A DNA stretch of 64,000 bases from an uncultured Tateyamaria sp. (GCA_947501275.1 CANMVD010000002.1:656805-720804); one strand, 5' to 3'; shown: positions 27,460 through 36,252, counted from the stretch's first letter. Translations and numbers: made by a program. The notes: a model not told the origin generated them from the sequence alone.

Positions 27460-28413
27460 TCAAGTCCTGAGGCCGCATTCGTCGAATGCCCGTGCGATGA
27501 TGTCCTTTTCCGCCTGCGTCAGCTCCAGCATCGGGGCCCGCACGCGCCCGCCTGTCTGACCCAGCAATTCCTGCCAGTATTTCCCAAATGCGGTGGGCTT
27601 GCCGTCCGGGCGGCTGCGCTTCATCGCATCGCGCACCGGGTTCAAACTGTCAAAGACACGTCGCGCCGCATCCGCCTTTCCGGCAAAGGCCAGGTCGGTG
27701 TATTCGTTCATGCGCTGATCCACCTTGGATTGCAGTTGATAGGGCGGTGACGAGCACAGATACAGTTTCCAGTCGAGTTCCAGAATGTTGTCCAGCCACT
27801 CATGCTCTGCCGAGGTCGAGACATGGATCTTGTCCCCCACCATATGCGTCAGCCGCACATACATGTCCCGCGGAACCGAATACTTGATGGCCACGATGTT
27901 GGGCAGCTCAGCAATCCGGGCGCACTCCTCGGGCTGCATCAGATATCCGCTGTCGGGATGGCTCCACATGGCGATGCCGATGCCCAACTCGTCGCAGAAG
28001 CGTTTGTAATACTGATACAAAACCTCGCTGCGGTCATGGCAAAAGCTGAGCATCGGGGCGTGAATAACAACATAGTCCGCCCCGCATTCCTGCGCGTGGT
28101 GGCCCAGTTCCATCACGGTGTCGATATTCTGGTCCGAAATCGACATGATCGTCCCGGCCTTGCCCGCGCACTCTTGCACCGCGATGGTCATGTTGCGCTT
28201 GCGCTCTTCCAGGCTCATGGCCCAGAATTCGCCCTGCTTGCCCGCCACGAACAGCCCCTGGATGGCCAGGTCGTCGATCCAGTGCCGGATGTTGGCGCGC
28301 AGCCCGTCCTCGTCCAGCGACAGATCCTCCCGAAACGGGTTCAGTGCCGCGGCCCAGATCCCACGCATATGCTCACGGGCATAGGCCTTGGCCTCGTGTT
28401 TGGTGTACTGCAT
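27460..28413 (-). CDS. Dihydrodipicolinate synthase (DapA)-family lyase
   Basis: 317 residues, aldolase class I of the DapA/NAL superfamily. Start ATG 28413 is used; the long upstream frame lacks family sequence. The Schiff-base lysine is in NIVAIKYSVPRDM. The motif that normally holds the catalytic tyrosine (PYY) reads HAPMLSFCHD here, so tyrosine is replaced and the reaction may differ. The GKQGEFWAMSLEERKR segment replaces the usual GTTGE. It lies 99 bp before the dioxygenase on the same strand and could cleave or hydrate a ring-cleavage product. Function beyond the superfamily is unknown. Confidence 0.8.
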   Translation of the reverse strand: MQYTKHEAKAYAREHMRGIWAAALNPFREDLSLDEDGLRANIRHWIDDLAIQGLFVAGKQGEFWAMSLEERKRNMTIAVQECAGKAGTIMSISDQNIDTVMELGHHAQECGADYVVIHAPMLSFCHDRSEVLYQYYKRFCDELGIGIAMWSHPDSGYLMQPEECARIAELPNIVAIKYSVPRDMYVRLTHMVGDKIHVSTSAEHEWLDNILELDWKLYLCSSPPYQLQSKVDQRMNEYTDLAFAGKADAARRVFDSLNPVRDAMKRSRPDGKPTAFGKYWQELLGQTGGRVRAPMLELTQAEKDIIARAFDECGLRT

Positions 28414-28499
28414 CGGCTGGATATCCCGTTGTGTTGCGCCCTGACCATTCCAGATTTCACCCGTGATCCAATGGCCAAGGGGGCAACTGGTTATCAAAA

Positions 28500-28510
28500 A
28501 TACAGATATC
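28500..28510 (+). promoter_or_regulatory. Shared 11-bp motif in the divergent promoter region
   Basis: ATACAGATATC lies between the DapA-family gene and the aspartate-dehydrogenase-like gene. A 10-of-11 match, ATACTGATATC, occurs on the minus strand at 30306-30316 before the aldehyde dehydrogenase. A common regulator site, perhaps for the local LysR protein, is inferred. Confidence 0.35.
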
Positions 28511-28557
28511 CAAGGCCGATCAATTTCGTTTCCCTGCGAACCTGCTAGGGTAATCCT

Positions 28558-29328
28558 ATGAAACTCGCCTTGATCGGAAAAGGGGCCATTGCCCGCTATG
28601 TGCAAACCGCAGCCGCTGCGCGCGGCCACAAAATCACCGCCGTCCTTGTGCGCCCAGATGCAGTTGGTGCACAGCCGCATTACATTGCCTCACCCAAGGA
28701 TCTGCCCCCGGGCACGGAGATAGTCATCGACTGTGCGGGGCATCAGGCGCTGGCGGCATTTGGGCCCGACATCCTGCGCGCGGGTTTGCAACTGATCACC
28801 GTGTCGTTGGGCGCGTTGGCCGATCAACACCTGACGGATCGACTGCACGCGGCTGCCGTCGCAGGCAATGGCAGATTGCATCTGGCCAGCGGCGCAATTG
28901 GGGCGCTGGATTGTTTGCGCGCGGCGGGTGTCGGCAAACTCGACAGCGTGACGTATACCGGGCGCAAGCCGCCCAAAGGGTGGATTGGATCACCTGCCGA
29001 AACCAAACTGTCACTGAAAGCGTTGACCAAGGCAGCCCTTCATTTCGATGGCACAGCGCGTGACGCGGCGCTCGCCTACCCCAAGAATGCCAATGTCGCC
29101 GCAGCCGTCGCCTTTGCGGGCGTCGGATTCGATCGCACCACAGTGCGCCTGATAGCTGATCCCGACATCACCCAAAACATCCACGAAATCGAAGCCGCCG
29201 GGGCATTTGGGGCATTCAGCTTTCGGATCGTAGGTAACGCGCTGCCCGACAATCCGCGTAGCTCGGCGCTGGCGGCCATGAGCGTACTGGCCAAACTGGA
29301 CCAGATCACAGCCCCGGTGTCGATCTGA
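28558..29328 (+). CDS. nadX: Aspartate dehydrogenase (NadX)-like oxidoreductase
   Basis: 256 residues, NAD(P)-dependent amino acid dehydrogenase family. The Rossmann start is MKLALIGKGAIARYVQTA. Further family segments are EIVIDCAGHQALAAFGPDIL, LHLASGAIGALDCLRAAGVGKLDSVTYTGRKPP and YPKNANVAAAVAFAGVGFDRT, which is very typical of NadX. The family oxidises aspartate to iminoaspartate or reductively aminates oxaloacetate; in a catabolic cluster it may act on an amino acid released from the aromatic compound. Its stop overlaps the LysR start by one base. Confidence 0.82.
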   Translation: MKLALIGKGAIARYVQTAAAARGHKITAVLVRPDAVGAQPHYIASPKDLPPGTEIVIDCAGHQALAAFGPDILRAGLQLITVSLGALADQHLTDRLHAAAVAGNGRLHLASGAIGALDCLRAAGVGKLDSVTYTGRKPPKGWIGSPAETKLSLKALTKAALHFDGTARDAALAYPKNANVAAAVAFAGVGFDRTTVRLIADPDITQNIHEIEAAGAFGAFSFRIVGNALPDNPRSSALAAMSVLAKLDQITAPVSI

Positions 29329-30287
29329 TGGCGAACCGGCATTCGCGGATTCTCGACCGGGCGCTGACGCGGCTGAAATTGCGCCAACTGCGCCTTCTGG
29401 TGGCGGTCGGCACACATGGCAACATTCAAAACGCCGCGCGCGAACTGGGCATTTCGCAACCCGCAGCTACCAAGATGATCCAGGATCTGGAGCTTGATTT
29501 CGAGGTCAAACTGTTCAACCGCACCAATCGGGGTGTCGTGCCCACCGTGTTTGGTGAGACACTGATCCGTCACGGAAAGCTGATTTTTGCGCAGGTGTCC
29601 AATGCGGCACAGGAACTGGACGATCTGAACGAAGGCAACGCCGGTCGCGTGGTCATCGGCACACTTTTGGCCGCTTCGACCAGCCTGATCCCGGCGGCCA
29701 TCAAAATCCTACTCGAAGATCGTCCCAACGTGGCCGTAAAAATCAGCGAAGGCACCAACGAAGTGCTGATGCCCGGCCTGCTGTCCGCCGAGATTGACAT
29801 GGTTGTTGGTCGCCTGCCTGCACACCGCCACAGAGACAAGATCATTCAGGAAAAGCTGTTCGAAGACCGCATCCTCGCTGTTGTTGGCACGCAGCATCCG
29901 TTGGCGGCGCGTCGCGATGTCAGCTTTGCCCAGACCAAACCGTTTGGCTGGATACTGCCCCCACTGGAAACAACATTGCGGCGGCAAATTGACCACTTCT
30001 TTGTCGGGCAACAGCAATATGCGCCTCCGGTCATGATCGAATCCGTGTCTTATCTGGCCAACCGGACGCTACTACAATCCCGCAACCTGATTGGCCTGCT
30101 GCCCGCCGAAGTGGTCGCGCAGGACATTGCCAACGGCCACATCACGCCGCTTGACTGGACGGTGCCGTTTGGAACCGGGTCGATTGGCGTGTCTTTCCGG
30201 GCCGAGGGCGCGCTGTCGCCAGCTGGTCGCGCCTTCAAGGCCGCGCTGCACCGCGCCGCTGCCGCGCGACCGATATCCAGCCCCTGA
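29328..30287 (+). CDS. LysR-family transcriptional regulator
   Basis: 319 residues. Helix-turn-helix: LRQLRLLVAVGTHGNIQNAARELGISQPAATKMIQDLELDFEVKLFNR. This version, with ISQPAATKMIQDLE and VGRLPAHRHRDKIIQEKLFEDRILAVVGTQHPLA in the sensing domain, is typical of the GbpR/PcaQ group that governs aromatic acid and related catabolism. The start shares a base with the preceding stop (TGATG), so it is co-transcribed with the nadX-like gene. It probably controls the flanking dioxygenase, lyase, transporter and aldehyde dehydrogenase genes. Confidence 0.87.
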   Translation: MANRHSRILDRALTRLKLRQLRLLVAVGTHGNIQNAARELGISQPAATKMIQDLELDFEVKLFNRTNRGVVPTVFGETLIRHGKLIFAQVSNAAQELDDLNEGNAGRVVIGTLLAASTSLIPAAIKILLEDRPNVAVKISEGTNEVLMPGLLSAEIDMVVGRLPAHRHRDKIIQEKLFEDRILAVVGTQHPLAARRDVSFAQTKPFGWILPPLETTLRRQIDHFFVGQQQYAPPVMIESVSYLANRTLLQSRNLIGLLPAEVVAQDIANGHITPLDWTVPFGTGSIGVSFRAEGALSPAGRAFKAALHRAAAARPISSP

Positions 30288-30305
30288 TCCGATATTCGTC
30301 ATTGT

Positions 30306-30316
30306 GATATCAGTAT
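30306..30316 (-). promoter_or_regulatory. Second copy of the shared motif, before the aldehyde dehydrogenase
   Basis: GATATCAGTAT on the plus strand reads ATACTGATATC on the minus strand, matching the motif at 28500 in 10 of 11 positions. It lies about 70 bp before the aldehyde dehydrogenase start. Candidate regulator site only. Confidence 0.33.
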
Positions 30317-30385
30317 TCCCTCAATTCCCTTGAAGCGATGGCAGCGGATGCGTGATCTGAAACCGACCCCAAAGGAGCGTGACAC

Positions 30386-31816
30386 ATGTATCCAGACCTG
30401 AACCTTTTTATTGCGGGTCATTGGCGCAAGAGTGATACGGACATGCCTGTCCTTAACCCTGCGACCGAAGAGGAATTGGGGCGTCTGCCATGCGCATCAG
30501 CGCAGGACCTCAACGATGCAGTGGACGCCGCCGTCAAGGGATTTGACATCTGGCGCAAGACCGCCCCACGCGACCGCGCTGACACGATTTTGCGGGCGGC
30601 CAAGTTGATGCGGGACCGTCAGGAAGACATCGCTACCTCTATCACGCTCGAACATGGAAAACCTCTGGCGCAAGCACGTCTCGAAGTCATTCGGGGTGCT
30701 GAGTTTTTTGAATGGGACGCGGGCGAAGCCATGCGCACCTATGGGCGGGTCATTCCTGCTGCACCGGGTCACAAGTTTGCAGTGCATCATCATCCGGTTG
30801 GTGTCGTTGCGGCGTTCTCACCCTGGAATTTCCCGATGAGCCAACCCGCACGCAAAATTGCCGGCGCTCTGGCCTCGGGGTGTTCTGTAATTCTGAAGGC
30901 GGCCGAGGAAACGCCCGCCGGTGCCATCCACATCGCCAAGGCTTTTGAGGATGCAGGCCTGCCCGCGGGCGTGCTCAACCTTGTCTTTGGCAATCCCGCA
31001 GAGATTTCCAACCACCTGATCCCGCAGGATCCGGTGCGCCTTGTTGCCTTTACCGGTTCGACCACGGTGGGGCGGCAGCTGACGGCGCTGGCCGCGCAAC
31101 ATGACACGCGCGTGTTGATGGAACTGGGCGGACATGCTCCGGTGATTGTGTGCGAAGACACGGATGTGGCAAAGGCCGCGCAATCCGGAGCTGTGCGAAA
31201 GATGCGCAACACAGGACAGGTGTGCACGTCTCCGACCCGGTTTTTCGTTCACGAACAGGTATTTGACGCCTTTGCCGAGGCATTTGTGGAATGCGCTACG
31301 GCAACGGTGGTGGGCGACGGAATGGTGGATGGCGTCCACATGGGTCCCACGGCCAATGCCCGTCGCGTTCCCACGCTCACCGCACTGGTCGAAGATGCCT
31401 GCGCCAAGGGGGCGACCCTCGCAACAGGCGGCGCCCGGCTTGGCGACACCGGGTACTTTTTCCAGCCAACTGTTTTGCTCAACGTCCCCGACACGGCCCG
31501 CATCATGCACGAAGAACCCTTTGGCCCTATCGCCATCATTAACCCGGTCGCATCGCTTGATGACGCCATCGCAAGGGCCAATGCGGTTCCATACGGCTTG
31601 GCGGGATACGCATTTACCAACCGCGCCGACTATATCGACCGGTTGGTGGACGAGGTCGAAGTCGGAAATCTGTCAATCAACACGCTGGAGGCGTCAATGC
31701 CCGAAACCCCGTTTGGGGGCGTCAAATCCAGCGGTTACGGACGCGAAGGCGGCACCGAAGGGTTGGACAATTACATGACCGTGAAAAATGTGTGGTATGC
31801 TGCGTGCATCACCTGA
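30386..31816 (+). CDS. NAD(P)-dependent aldehyde dehydrogenase (succinate-semialdehyde type)
   Basis: 476 residues with the full aldehyde dehydrogenase fold. The cofactor segment is VAAFSPWNFPMSQPARKIAGALASGCSVILKAAEETP, the glycine-rich turn AFTGSTTVGRQL, the general-base glutamate MELGGHAPVIV and the nucleophilic cysteine in NTGQVCTSPTRFF, about residue 283. Start ATG 30386 follows GGAG. By sequence style it is closest to succinate-semialdehyde dehydrogenases. In this cluster it may oxidise a muconate-type semialdehyde from ring cleavage; that substrate is an inference. Confidence 0.88.
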   Translation: MYPDLNLFIAGHWRKSDTDMPVLNPATEEELGRLPCASAQDLNDAVDAAVKGFDIWRKTAPRDRADTILRAAKLMRDRQEDIATSITLEHGKPLAQARLEVIRGAEFFEWDAGEAMRTYGRVIPAAPGHKFAVHHHPVGVVAAFSPWNFPMSQPARKIAGALASGCSVILKAAEETPAGAIHIAKAFEDAGLPAGVLNLVFGNPAEISNHLIPQDPVRLVAFTGSTTVGRQLTALAAQHDTRVLMELGGHAPVIVCEDTDVAKAAQSGAVRKMRNTGQVCTSPTRFFVHEQVFDAFAEAFVECATATVVGDGMVDGVHMGPTANARRVPTLTALVEDACAKGATLATGGARLGDTGYFFQPTVLLNVPDTARIMHEEPFGPIAIINPVASLDDAIARANAVPYGLAGYAFTNRADYIDRLVDEVEVGNLSINTLEASMPETPFGGVKSSGYGREGGTEGLDNYMTVKNVWYAACIT

Positions 31817-31913
31817 CTGTCCTGTCGAGCAAACAGGCTGACGGGCAAGACGTGCATTTACGCGCTGCGCAGCGCGAGCGTCGGATGCATTCGACGGGCC
31901 CCAAAACGCAAAA

Positions 31914-31940
31914 CCACCACCAGAACATGTCTGGCGGTGG
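31914..31940 (-). terminator. Terminator of the csbD gene
   Basis: CCACCACCAGA (31914-31924) pairs with TCTGGCGGTGG (31930-31940) with one mismatch and a 5-base loop. On the minus strand the stem is followed by TTTTGCGTTTT. It lies about 25 bp after the csbD stop. Confidence 0.65.
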
Positions 31941-31966
31941 CCTCATACGTGGTTACATCGCGAGAC

Positions 31967-32164
31967 TTAGATCGCGTTGAGGATGTCATCCACAGCAGCG
32001 CGGGCCTCGTCTTTGGTTTTACCCAGCTTTTGCTGCATCATACCTTCCAACTGTGCGCGGTCGCCCTTGGCCTCTTCGATTTCGTCATTGGTGAGATCGC
32101 CGTAAGCTTCTTGGATGCGGCCCTTGATCTCGGTCCATTTGCCTTCGATGCGGTCCTTGTCCAT
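31967..32164 (-). CDS. CsbD-family stress protein
   Basis: 65 residues, MDKDRIEGKWTEIKGRIQEAYGDLTNDE at the start, the typical CsbD sequence, then a helical KLGKTKDEARAAVDDIL end. Start ATG 32164 is preceded by AAAAGGAGA. CsbD proteins are small, soluble and strongly induced by general stress in many bacteria; the biochemical role is unknown. A perfect EcfG-type promoter lies 35 bp upstream, so it probably belongs to the general stress regulon encoded nearby. Confidence 0.92.
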   Translation of the reverse strand: MDKDRIEGKWTEIKGRIQEAYGDLTNDEIEEAKGDRAQLEGMMQQKLGKTKDEARAAVDDILNAI

Positions 32165-32198
32165 AACAGATCTCCTTTTTGTTGCTCTCTTTGGTAAC

Positions 32199-32223
32199 AA
32201 CGTCTCAGGAGCCGCATCGTTCC
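32199..32223 (-). promoter_or_regulatory. EcfG-type promoter of csbD
   Basis: On the minus strand GGAAC (32223-32219), a 16-bp spacer and CGTT (32202-32199) match the alphaproteobacterial EcfG consensus exactly. The CGTT box ends 35 bp before the csbD start. Confidence 0.8.
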
Positions 32224-32264
32224 AATAATTCCCACTCAATCTGGGCGATCGCTAAGATATCGGC

Positions 32265-33743
32265 TCAGACCATGTCATTCGTGACCAAGGGCAACGATGC
32301 GCCGTGGCGCTCGTGCAGGGTCGGGTCATGGGACACAAGGAACCCCGCTCGCTTTTCGGGGTGGCGCACGTCATTGCGACGGATCTCGGCCTGCCAGAGC
32401 GGCTGCATACGCTCCGGATCGGCCCAGTCGCCGGTCAGGTCCTTGCGCCACCAGTGTCTGTGAACGACGCGGCGCAAATGTGCGATCCGATCAGACTGCG
32501 TGATTGTCAGACCTGCCTCTGTGTCCCATCGCAATGAGCGGCCGTTCATGTTGGCAGATCCGACAAAGGCAAGGTCGCCGTCCCGCACCAGCACCTTGTT
32601 GTGGACATAGATCATGGGCGACCCGGCGCTGCTGGATGTATCATCACGCGGGGCCATGATCGGTTGCACCGGGGCGGCAATTGTGGCGCGGTCCCCAAAA
32701 CCTTCACGGATCTTAGCCAATGCGTCCCGTTCCAGACCAAGGCCATAGCGCGTCTCAAATCCAATATCGTCTTCGGGTGCAAAAGCGGCAGGTTCGGGCA
32801 GGGCTGGCAAGATCAGGATCAGCGACAAAGCACTTTGCGCGGCACTTGCCTCAGCCAACGCATCTGCAATGCGGGGCGACCGCATAAACTGCGTTTCAAT
32901 ATAGATCAGATGACGCGCCTGCCCGATAGCTTCCAGATGCAACTGTTCGATCTCGGATACCAATGTGCGCGGCGACAGGAACGGCAGTTTGAGCAGGCGA
33001 TCCACCGAAAGCGTGCGCTTGATGTGGGTCATTGCAGGCGGCTTGGTCTGCCCGCGCACCACGGCGTCAAAGGATTTGATATGCGTTGCCGCTTCGGCCA
33101 CCGCCGGATCATTGCGCACGATCACTTGCACATCGGACCACGTTTGCGGCGCAGGGCGATCATGATCCGCCGTATCGAACCGCCGCGCATTGAGGTCAAG
33201 ACCGCCGATATACAGCGTGTCATCGTCGATCACGGCGAGTTTTTGGTGATGGGTTACCGGATGCAACTGCGGCGTCCCGGCCAGGCCCGGTGCGGCGCGC
33301 AAGGCGCTGTCGCTCATCCGGGCCCGCTGCGCCCGCGCCTTGCGCAATGTCGGCGGCAAGAACGCCAACCACGGCACAAGACCGGGCGTTGCCGGATGCA
33401 GTGCCTGACGAACCTGCACCTGCTGCTCAGAAGCGCCTGTGACTTCGCGCAAGGCCGCCGCCTGTTTCAGCGTACCCCATGTCAACGCATGCAGTTCTGT
33501 GGCGTAAACTGGATCAAAATCGCTAATCGTCAGATCCACCCGCACCCCACGCGCGACCACATGCGCCAGCAAATCAAACCACGTCTCTCCAATTGCGCGC
33601 CCCGCCTCGCTGACCAGACGGGTGCGCATGTCAAAAATGCGAAACCCGCCCAGAAACGAGAAACGCGCATCCAGAACCGCCTGCTCAAAAGCAGCAAAGG
33701 CTGCATCCGCAGCCACAAACACTTCGAAATCAGGCCGCGACAT
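32265..33743 (-). CDS. Phospholipase D-family protein
   Basis: 492 residues from ATG 33743 (ATG 33764 is equally possible and would overlap the kinase gene more). Two HKD motifs give the phosphatidyltransferase/phospholipase D site: THHQKLAVIDDDTLYIGGLD, and IYVHNKVLVRDGDLAFVGSANMNGRS near the C-terminus. There is no clear signal peptide, which suggests a cytosolic or membrane-associated enzyme, such as a cardiolipin-synthase-like or phospholipase type. Its start overlaps the end of the histidine kinase, so it is the last gene of the nepR-ecfG-kinase operon, an unusual partner for that locus. Confidence 0.85.
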   Translation of the reverse strand: MSRPDFEVFVAADAAFAAFEQAVLDARFSFLGGFRIFDMRTRLVSEAGRAIGETWFDLLAHVVARGVRVDLTISDFDPVYATELHALTWGTLKQAAALREVTGASEQQVQVRQALHPATPGLVPWLAFLPPTLRKARAQRARMSDSALRAAPGLAGTPQLHPVTHHQKLAVIDDDTLYIGGLDLNARRFDTADHDRPAPQTWSDVQVIVRNDPAVAEAATHIKSFDAVVRGQTKPPAMTHIKRTLSVDRLLKLPFLSPRTLVSEIEQLHLEAIGQARHLIYIETQFMRSPRIADALAEASAAQSALSLILILPALPEPAAFAPEDDIGFETRYGLGLERDALAKIREGFGDRATIAAPVQPIMAPRDDTSSSAGSPMIYVHNKVLVRDGDLAFVGSANMNGRSLRWDTEAGLTITQSDRIAHLRRVVHRHWWRKDLTGDWADPERMQPLWQAEIRRNDVRHPEKRAGFLVSHDPTLHERHGASLPLVTNDMV

Positions 33744-35481
33744 TCGGAGGCGTTCCGCTGTCATCAGACACGCCATCCGCCGCTTCGGGGTCAAATCCCT
33801 GCACCCTGAACCGCAAGACATGCACATACTGTTCGTCAGTTTCTTCGGTTTCGACCTGGCCGTCCAACTGGCGACAGAAGGCCAACATCAGCTTGGCCCC
33901 CAACCCGGTGCTTTCGATTGTATTGCCGCTGGCGACAAGTGGAGTGCCCAGCGTGTTGACGATCTCAAGCGCCACCTCACCTGCCCCGTCATGGTGCATG
34001 TTGACCGAAATTTTTGCCGTCCCGTCAGACGTGCGCCCAACGTATTTGACAGCGTTGGTCAATGCTTCGGTCACCCACATGGACAAGGGTACGGCCTGAT
34101 CAGGGTAAAGCAGCGCCGAATGAAGATCTGTTTCGATCTTCAATTCCTGATCCGGCAAGATGGCAGATGTATCGGAAATGACGGTCGACACCAGATCCCG
34201 GGCATCGACCTGACTGGTTTCAGGCTGCGTGTAAAGTGACCGGTGCAGCATGGCGAGACCGCGCACGCGACGTTGCAGACTTGCCAGCACATCCCGCACG
34301 TCATCTGTCCGAGCCGCACGGGCTTGCAAGTTCATAATCGACGCGATCATTTGAAGGTTGTTTTTGACGCGGTGATGAACCTCCCGGAGCAAGACTTCCT
34401 TGTCGTGCAAGTCGGTGAGGCGCGCAGCCTCAGCTTCGGTAATAAGCAACGCCATGCGGTTAAAGGCCCGTTCAGCGTCCTTGAATTCGTTGGGCGCGTT
34501 GTTCAGGGTCAGACCGTCTGAATTGCGCTCTCCCAAAGCAAACTGGCGCATTGCAGAGCGCAGATCTGCCAAGTGGCGCAGCACCAACCGATCAAGACCG
34601 AAGGAAGCAACAGACATGCTTGCCACCCACATCAGAAAGGCAAAAAGCACTGGCGTAAGCGACTGTTTCCATTGATCGTTTCCAAACACAACGGAACGTG
34701 GCCAACTGCCCACGATGAAAAAGCTGTCGGCCACAGTTTCGGTTACAGAAAATGCCCTTCTGTCTCCGCTAAAGTCATTGGCATAGAAAATACTACCTTT
34801 TCTGTCATTCAGGTCTTCAAAGGACATCCCCTGCGGAAGTAGCTGTTCTGCGTCTATGGATTCCTCTGTCATGGAAAATGCGTTGCCCGACGTTGCTACC
34901 GCGACAAGAGCAAGGCCATTATCGTCGAGTGATGATGCAGCGTCGGTGACTATGGTTTGAGGCATCGACAATGACACAAAACCCATCAGTTCACCGGCTT
35001 TTTGCACGGGCACATTCACAATCATTACAGATTTGCCGCTTACAGCCCCGTCCGTATTTACCTCGACGAACGTGTCAGCGCGCTCGACAGCCACGCTCCA
35101 GGATGGAAAATTTGAAAAATCCATCACGAAATCGCCTGAGCTGCTGCACTCCAGCAAACCATCAATTCTGATAAAGCCCGCGAACGCGTAAGACGGGTTG
35201 TTTTCCAACAGCTGCGCCATCGCCGTGCGGCACGCATCAATGTCCATTGACGATACAACAGTGGCGAGGCCTTGTCCGGCGCCGATGGCTTGATTGATCT
35301 TGGCGCTTTGATCGACGGCGGCGATGCTGGTTGCGTCCATAAGTGACTGCTCAATCCGCTCGCGGTTTAAATCCGCAGAGCGAACCGCCTGCCCCAAGGC
35401 GATCACACCTAAAGGCAGCAGCGCGAGCAACGTCAGCACCACCAATCTGACGCGCAACTTGCCGACAAACGGCATGGCCAT
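33730..35481 (-). CDS. Sensor histidine kinase (HisKA_2/HWE type) of the general stress response
   Basis: 583 residues. An N-terminal membrane segment (RLVVLTLLALLPLGVIALGQAV) and a second one about residue 270 (VLFAFLMWVASMSVASFGL) enclose a periplasmic sensing region of about 230 residues, followed by a HAMP-like linker. The kinase core has the phospho-accepting motif EVLLREVHHRVKNNLQMIASIMNLQAR, typical of HisKA_2 kinases that phosphorylate PhyR, and a degenerate ATPase domain with WVTEALTNAVKYVG and STGLGAKLMLAFCRQLDG. The start ATG 35481 shares a base with the ecfG stop (TGATG). It very likely signals to PhyR. Confidence 0.88.
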   Translation of the reverse strand: MAMPFVGKLRVRLVVLTLLALLPLGVIALGQAVRSADLNRERIEQSLMDATSIAAVDQSAKINQAIGAGQGLATVVSSMDIDACRTAMAQLLENNPSYAFAGFIRIDGLLECSSSGDFVMDFSNFPSWSVAVERADTFVEVNTDGAVSGKSVMIVNVPVQKAGELMGFVSLSMPQTIVTDAASSLDDNGLALVAVATSGNAFSMTEESIDAEQLLPQGMSFEDLNDRKGSIFYANDFSGDRRAFSVTETVADSFFIVGSWPRSVVFGNDQWKQSLTPVLFAFLMWVASMSVASFGLDRLVLRHLADLRSAMRQFALGERNSDGLTLNNAPNEFKDAERAFNRMALLITEAEAARLTDLHDKEVLLREVHHRVKNNLQMIASIMNLQARAARTDDVRDVLASLQRRVRGLAMLHRSLYTQPETSQVDARDLVSTVISDTSAILPDQELKIETDLHSALLYPDQAVPLSMWVTEALTNAVKYVGRTSDGTAKISVNMHHDGAGEVALEIVNTLGTPLVASGNTIESTGLGAKLMLAFCRQLDGQVETEETDEQYVHVLRFRVQGFDPEAADGVSDDSGTPPNVAA

Positions 35482-36032
35482 CACGCGATGCTCTGGTTCA
35501 TCGCCACGATGCCTTGGGTCACAGCGGCCGTAACCTCCATAGGTTCATCGTCGGACACGCCCATCAATTCGACCAATCGCGCACGTCCCCGGTTAACCCG
35601 GCTTTTGATTGTACCGACAGCGACACCACAGGTTTCTGCGGCCTCTTCATAGGAAAACCCACCCGCACCAACAAGAACCAGCGCCTCACGTTGATCTTCT
35701 GGCAAAGTCGCAAAAGCAACAGCAAAATCGCGCATCTGAAGGCGACCATCATGGTCGGGTTTTTGCGCAAGACTGTCAGACAACACGCCTTCCACGTCTT
35801 CCACCTCGCGGCTGCGTTTGCGGTGATGCGAATAATAGGTGTTGCGGAGGATCGTGAACAGCCACGCGCGCATGTTTGTGCCTGCCTGAAAGCTCTCGAT
35901 GTTACTCCACGCTTTGACCAGCGCCTCTTGCACCATGTCATCGGCCAAAGATCCGTTGCGGGTGAGACTGATGGCAAAGGCACGCATCGGGCCGATATGC
36001 GTCACGAGTTCTTCACGCGGATCACTTGTCAT
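35481..36032 (-). CDS. ecfG: EcfG-type RNA polymerase sigma factor
   Basis: 183 residues, extracytoplasmic-function sigma factor of group 15 (EcfG), the general stress sigma factor of Alphaproteobacteria. Region 2 is RAFAISLTRNGSLADDMVQEALVKAWSNIESFQAGTNMRAWLFTILRNTYYSHHRKRSREV and region 4 is FATLPEDQREALVLVGAGGFSYEEAAETCGVAVGTIKSRVNRGRARL. Start ATG 36032 overlaps the nepR gene by 11 bp. In the known mechanism NepR sequesters EcfG until phosphorylated PhyR binds NepR. The C-terminus extends a little past region 4. Confidence 0.93.
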   Translation of the reverse strand: MTSDPREELVTHIGPMRAFAISLTRNGSLADDMVQEALVKAWSNIESFQAGTNMRAWLFTILRNTYYSHHRKRSREVEDVEGVLSDSLAQKPDHDGRLQMRDFAVAFATLPEDQREALVLVGAGGFSYEEAAETCGVAVGTIKSRVNRGRARLVELMGVSDDEPMEVTAAVTQGIVAMNQSIA

Positions 36033-36201
36033 GACTGCCCTCCGACCCTGTACTGCTCTGCGCGCGCAGTTGGTCCAAAAGATCCGTGAACCGAGATGGC
36101 AACTCTTGGTTGGCGACGTCATCAAAGGCGCGCTTGATATTTTTGTCGATCTCGTCTGCAACACTTGATGTCTCGCGTGTGCGGTTCATTTTCCGGGTCA
36201 T
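36022..36201 (-). CDS. nepR: NepR anti-sigma factor
   Basis: 59 residues from ATG 36201. The core IDKNIKRAFDDVANQELPSRFTDLLDQLRAQ is the NepR pattern of two amphipathic helices that bind EcfG or PhyR. It overlaps ecfG by 11 bp, which supports coupled synthesis of antagonist and sigma factor. A GTG (36207) and an ATG (36189) in frame are alternative starts. The promoter faces that of phyR. Confidence 0.9.
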   Translation of the reverse strand: MTRKMNRTRETSSVADEIDKNIKRAFDDVANQELPSRFTDLLDQLRAQSSTGSEGSHDK

Positions 36202-36226
36202 GAGCACAAAAACCTGTAACTATTTG

Positions 36227-36252
36227 GGAACTAAATGCACCACAGCGGCATT
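36227..36252 (+). promoter_or_regulatory. EcfG-type promoter of phyR
   Basis: GGAAC (36227-36231), a 17-bp spacer and CATT (36249-36252) give a one-mismatch EcfG site, 41 bp before phyR. It overlaps the opposite-strand promoter of nepR almost entirely. Confidence 0.65.

Noticed and set aside
31861..31876. Perfect 16-bp palindrome CGCGCTGCGCAGCGCG
   Set aside because: Short GC-rich palindrome with no T-tract or paired gene structure; noted but not assigned a function.
32601..33809. 402-codon plus-strand frame opposite the phospholipase D gene
   Set aside because: Antisense shadow of a gene with two HKD motifs; arginine/glutamine-rich, non-protein-like composition.
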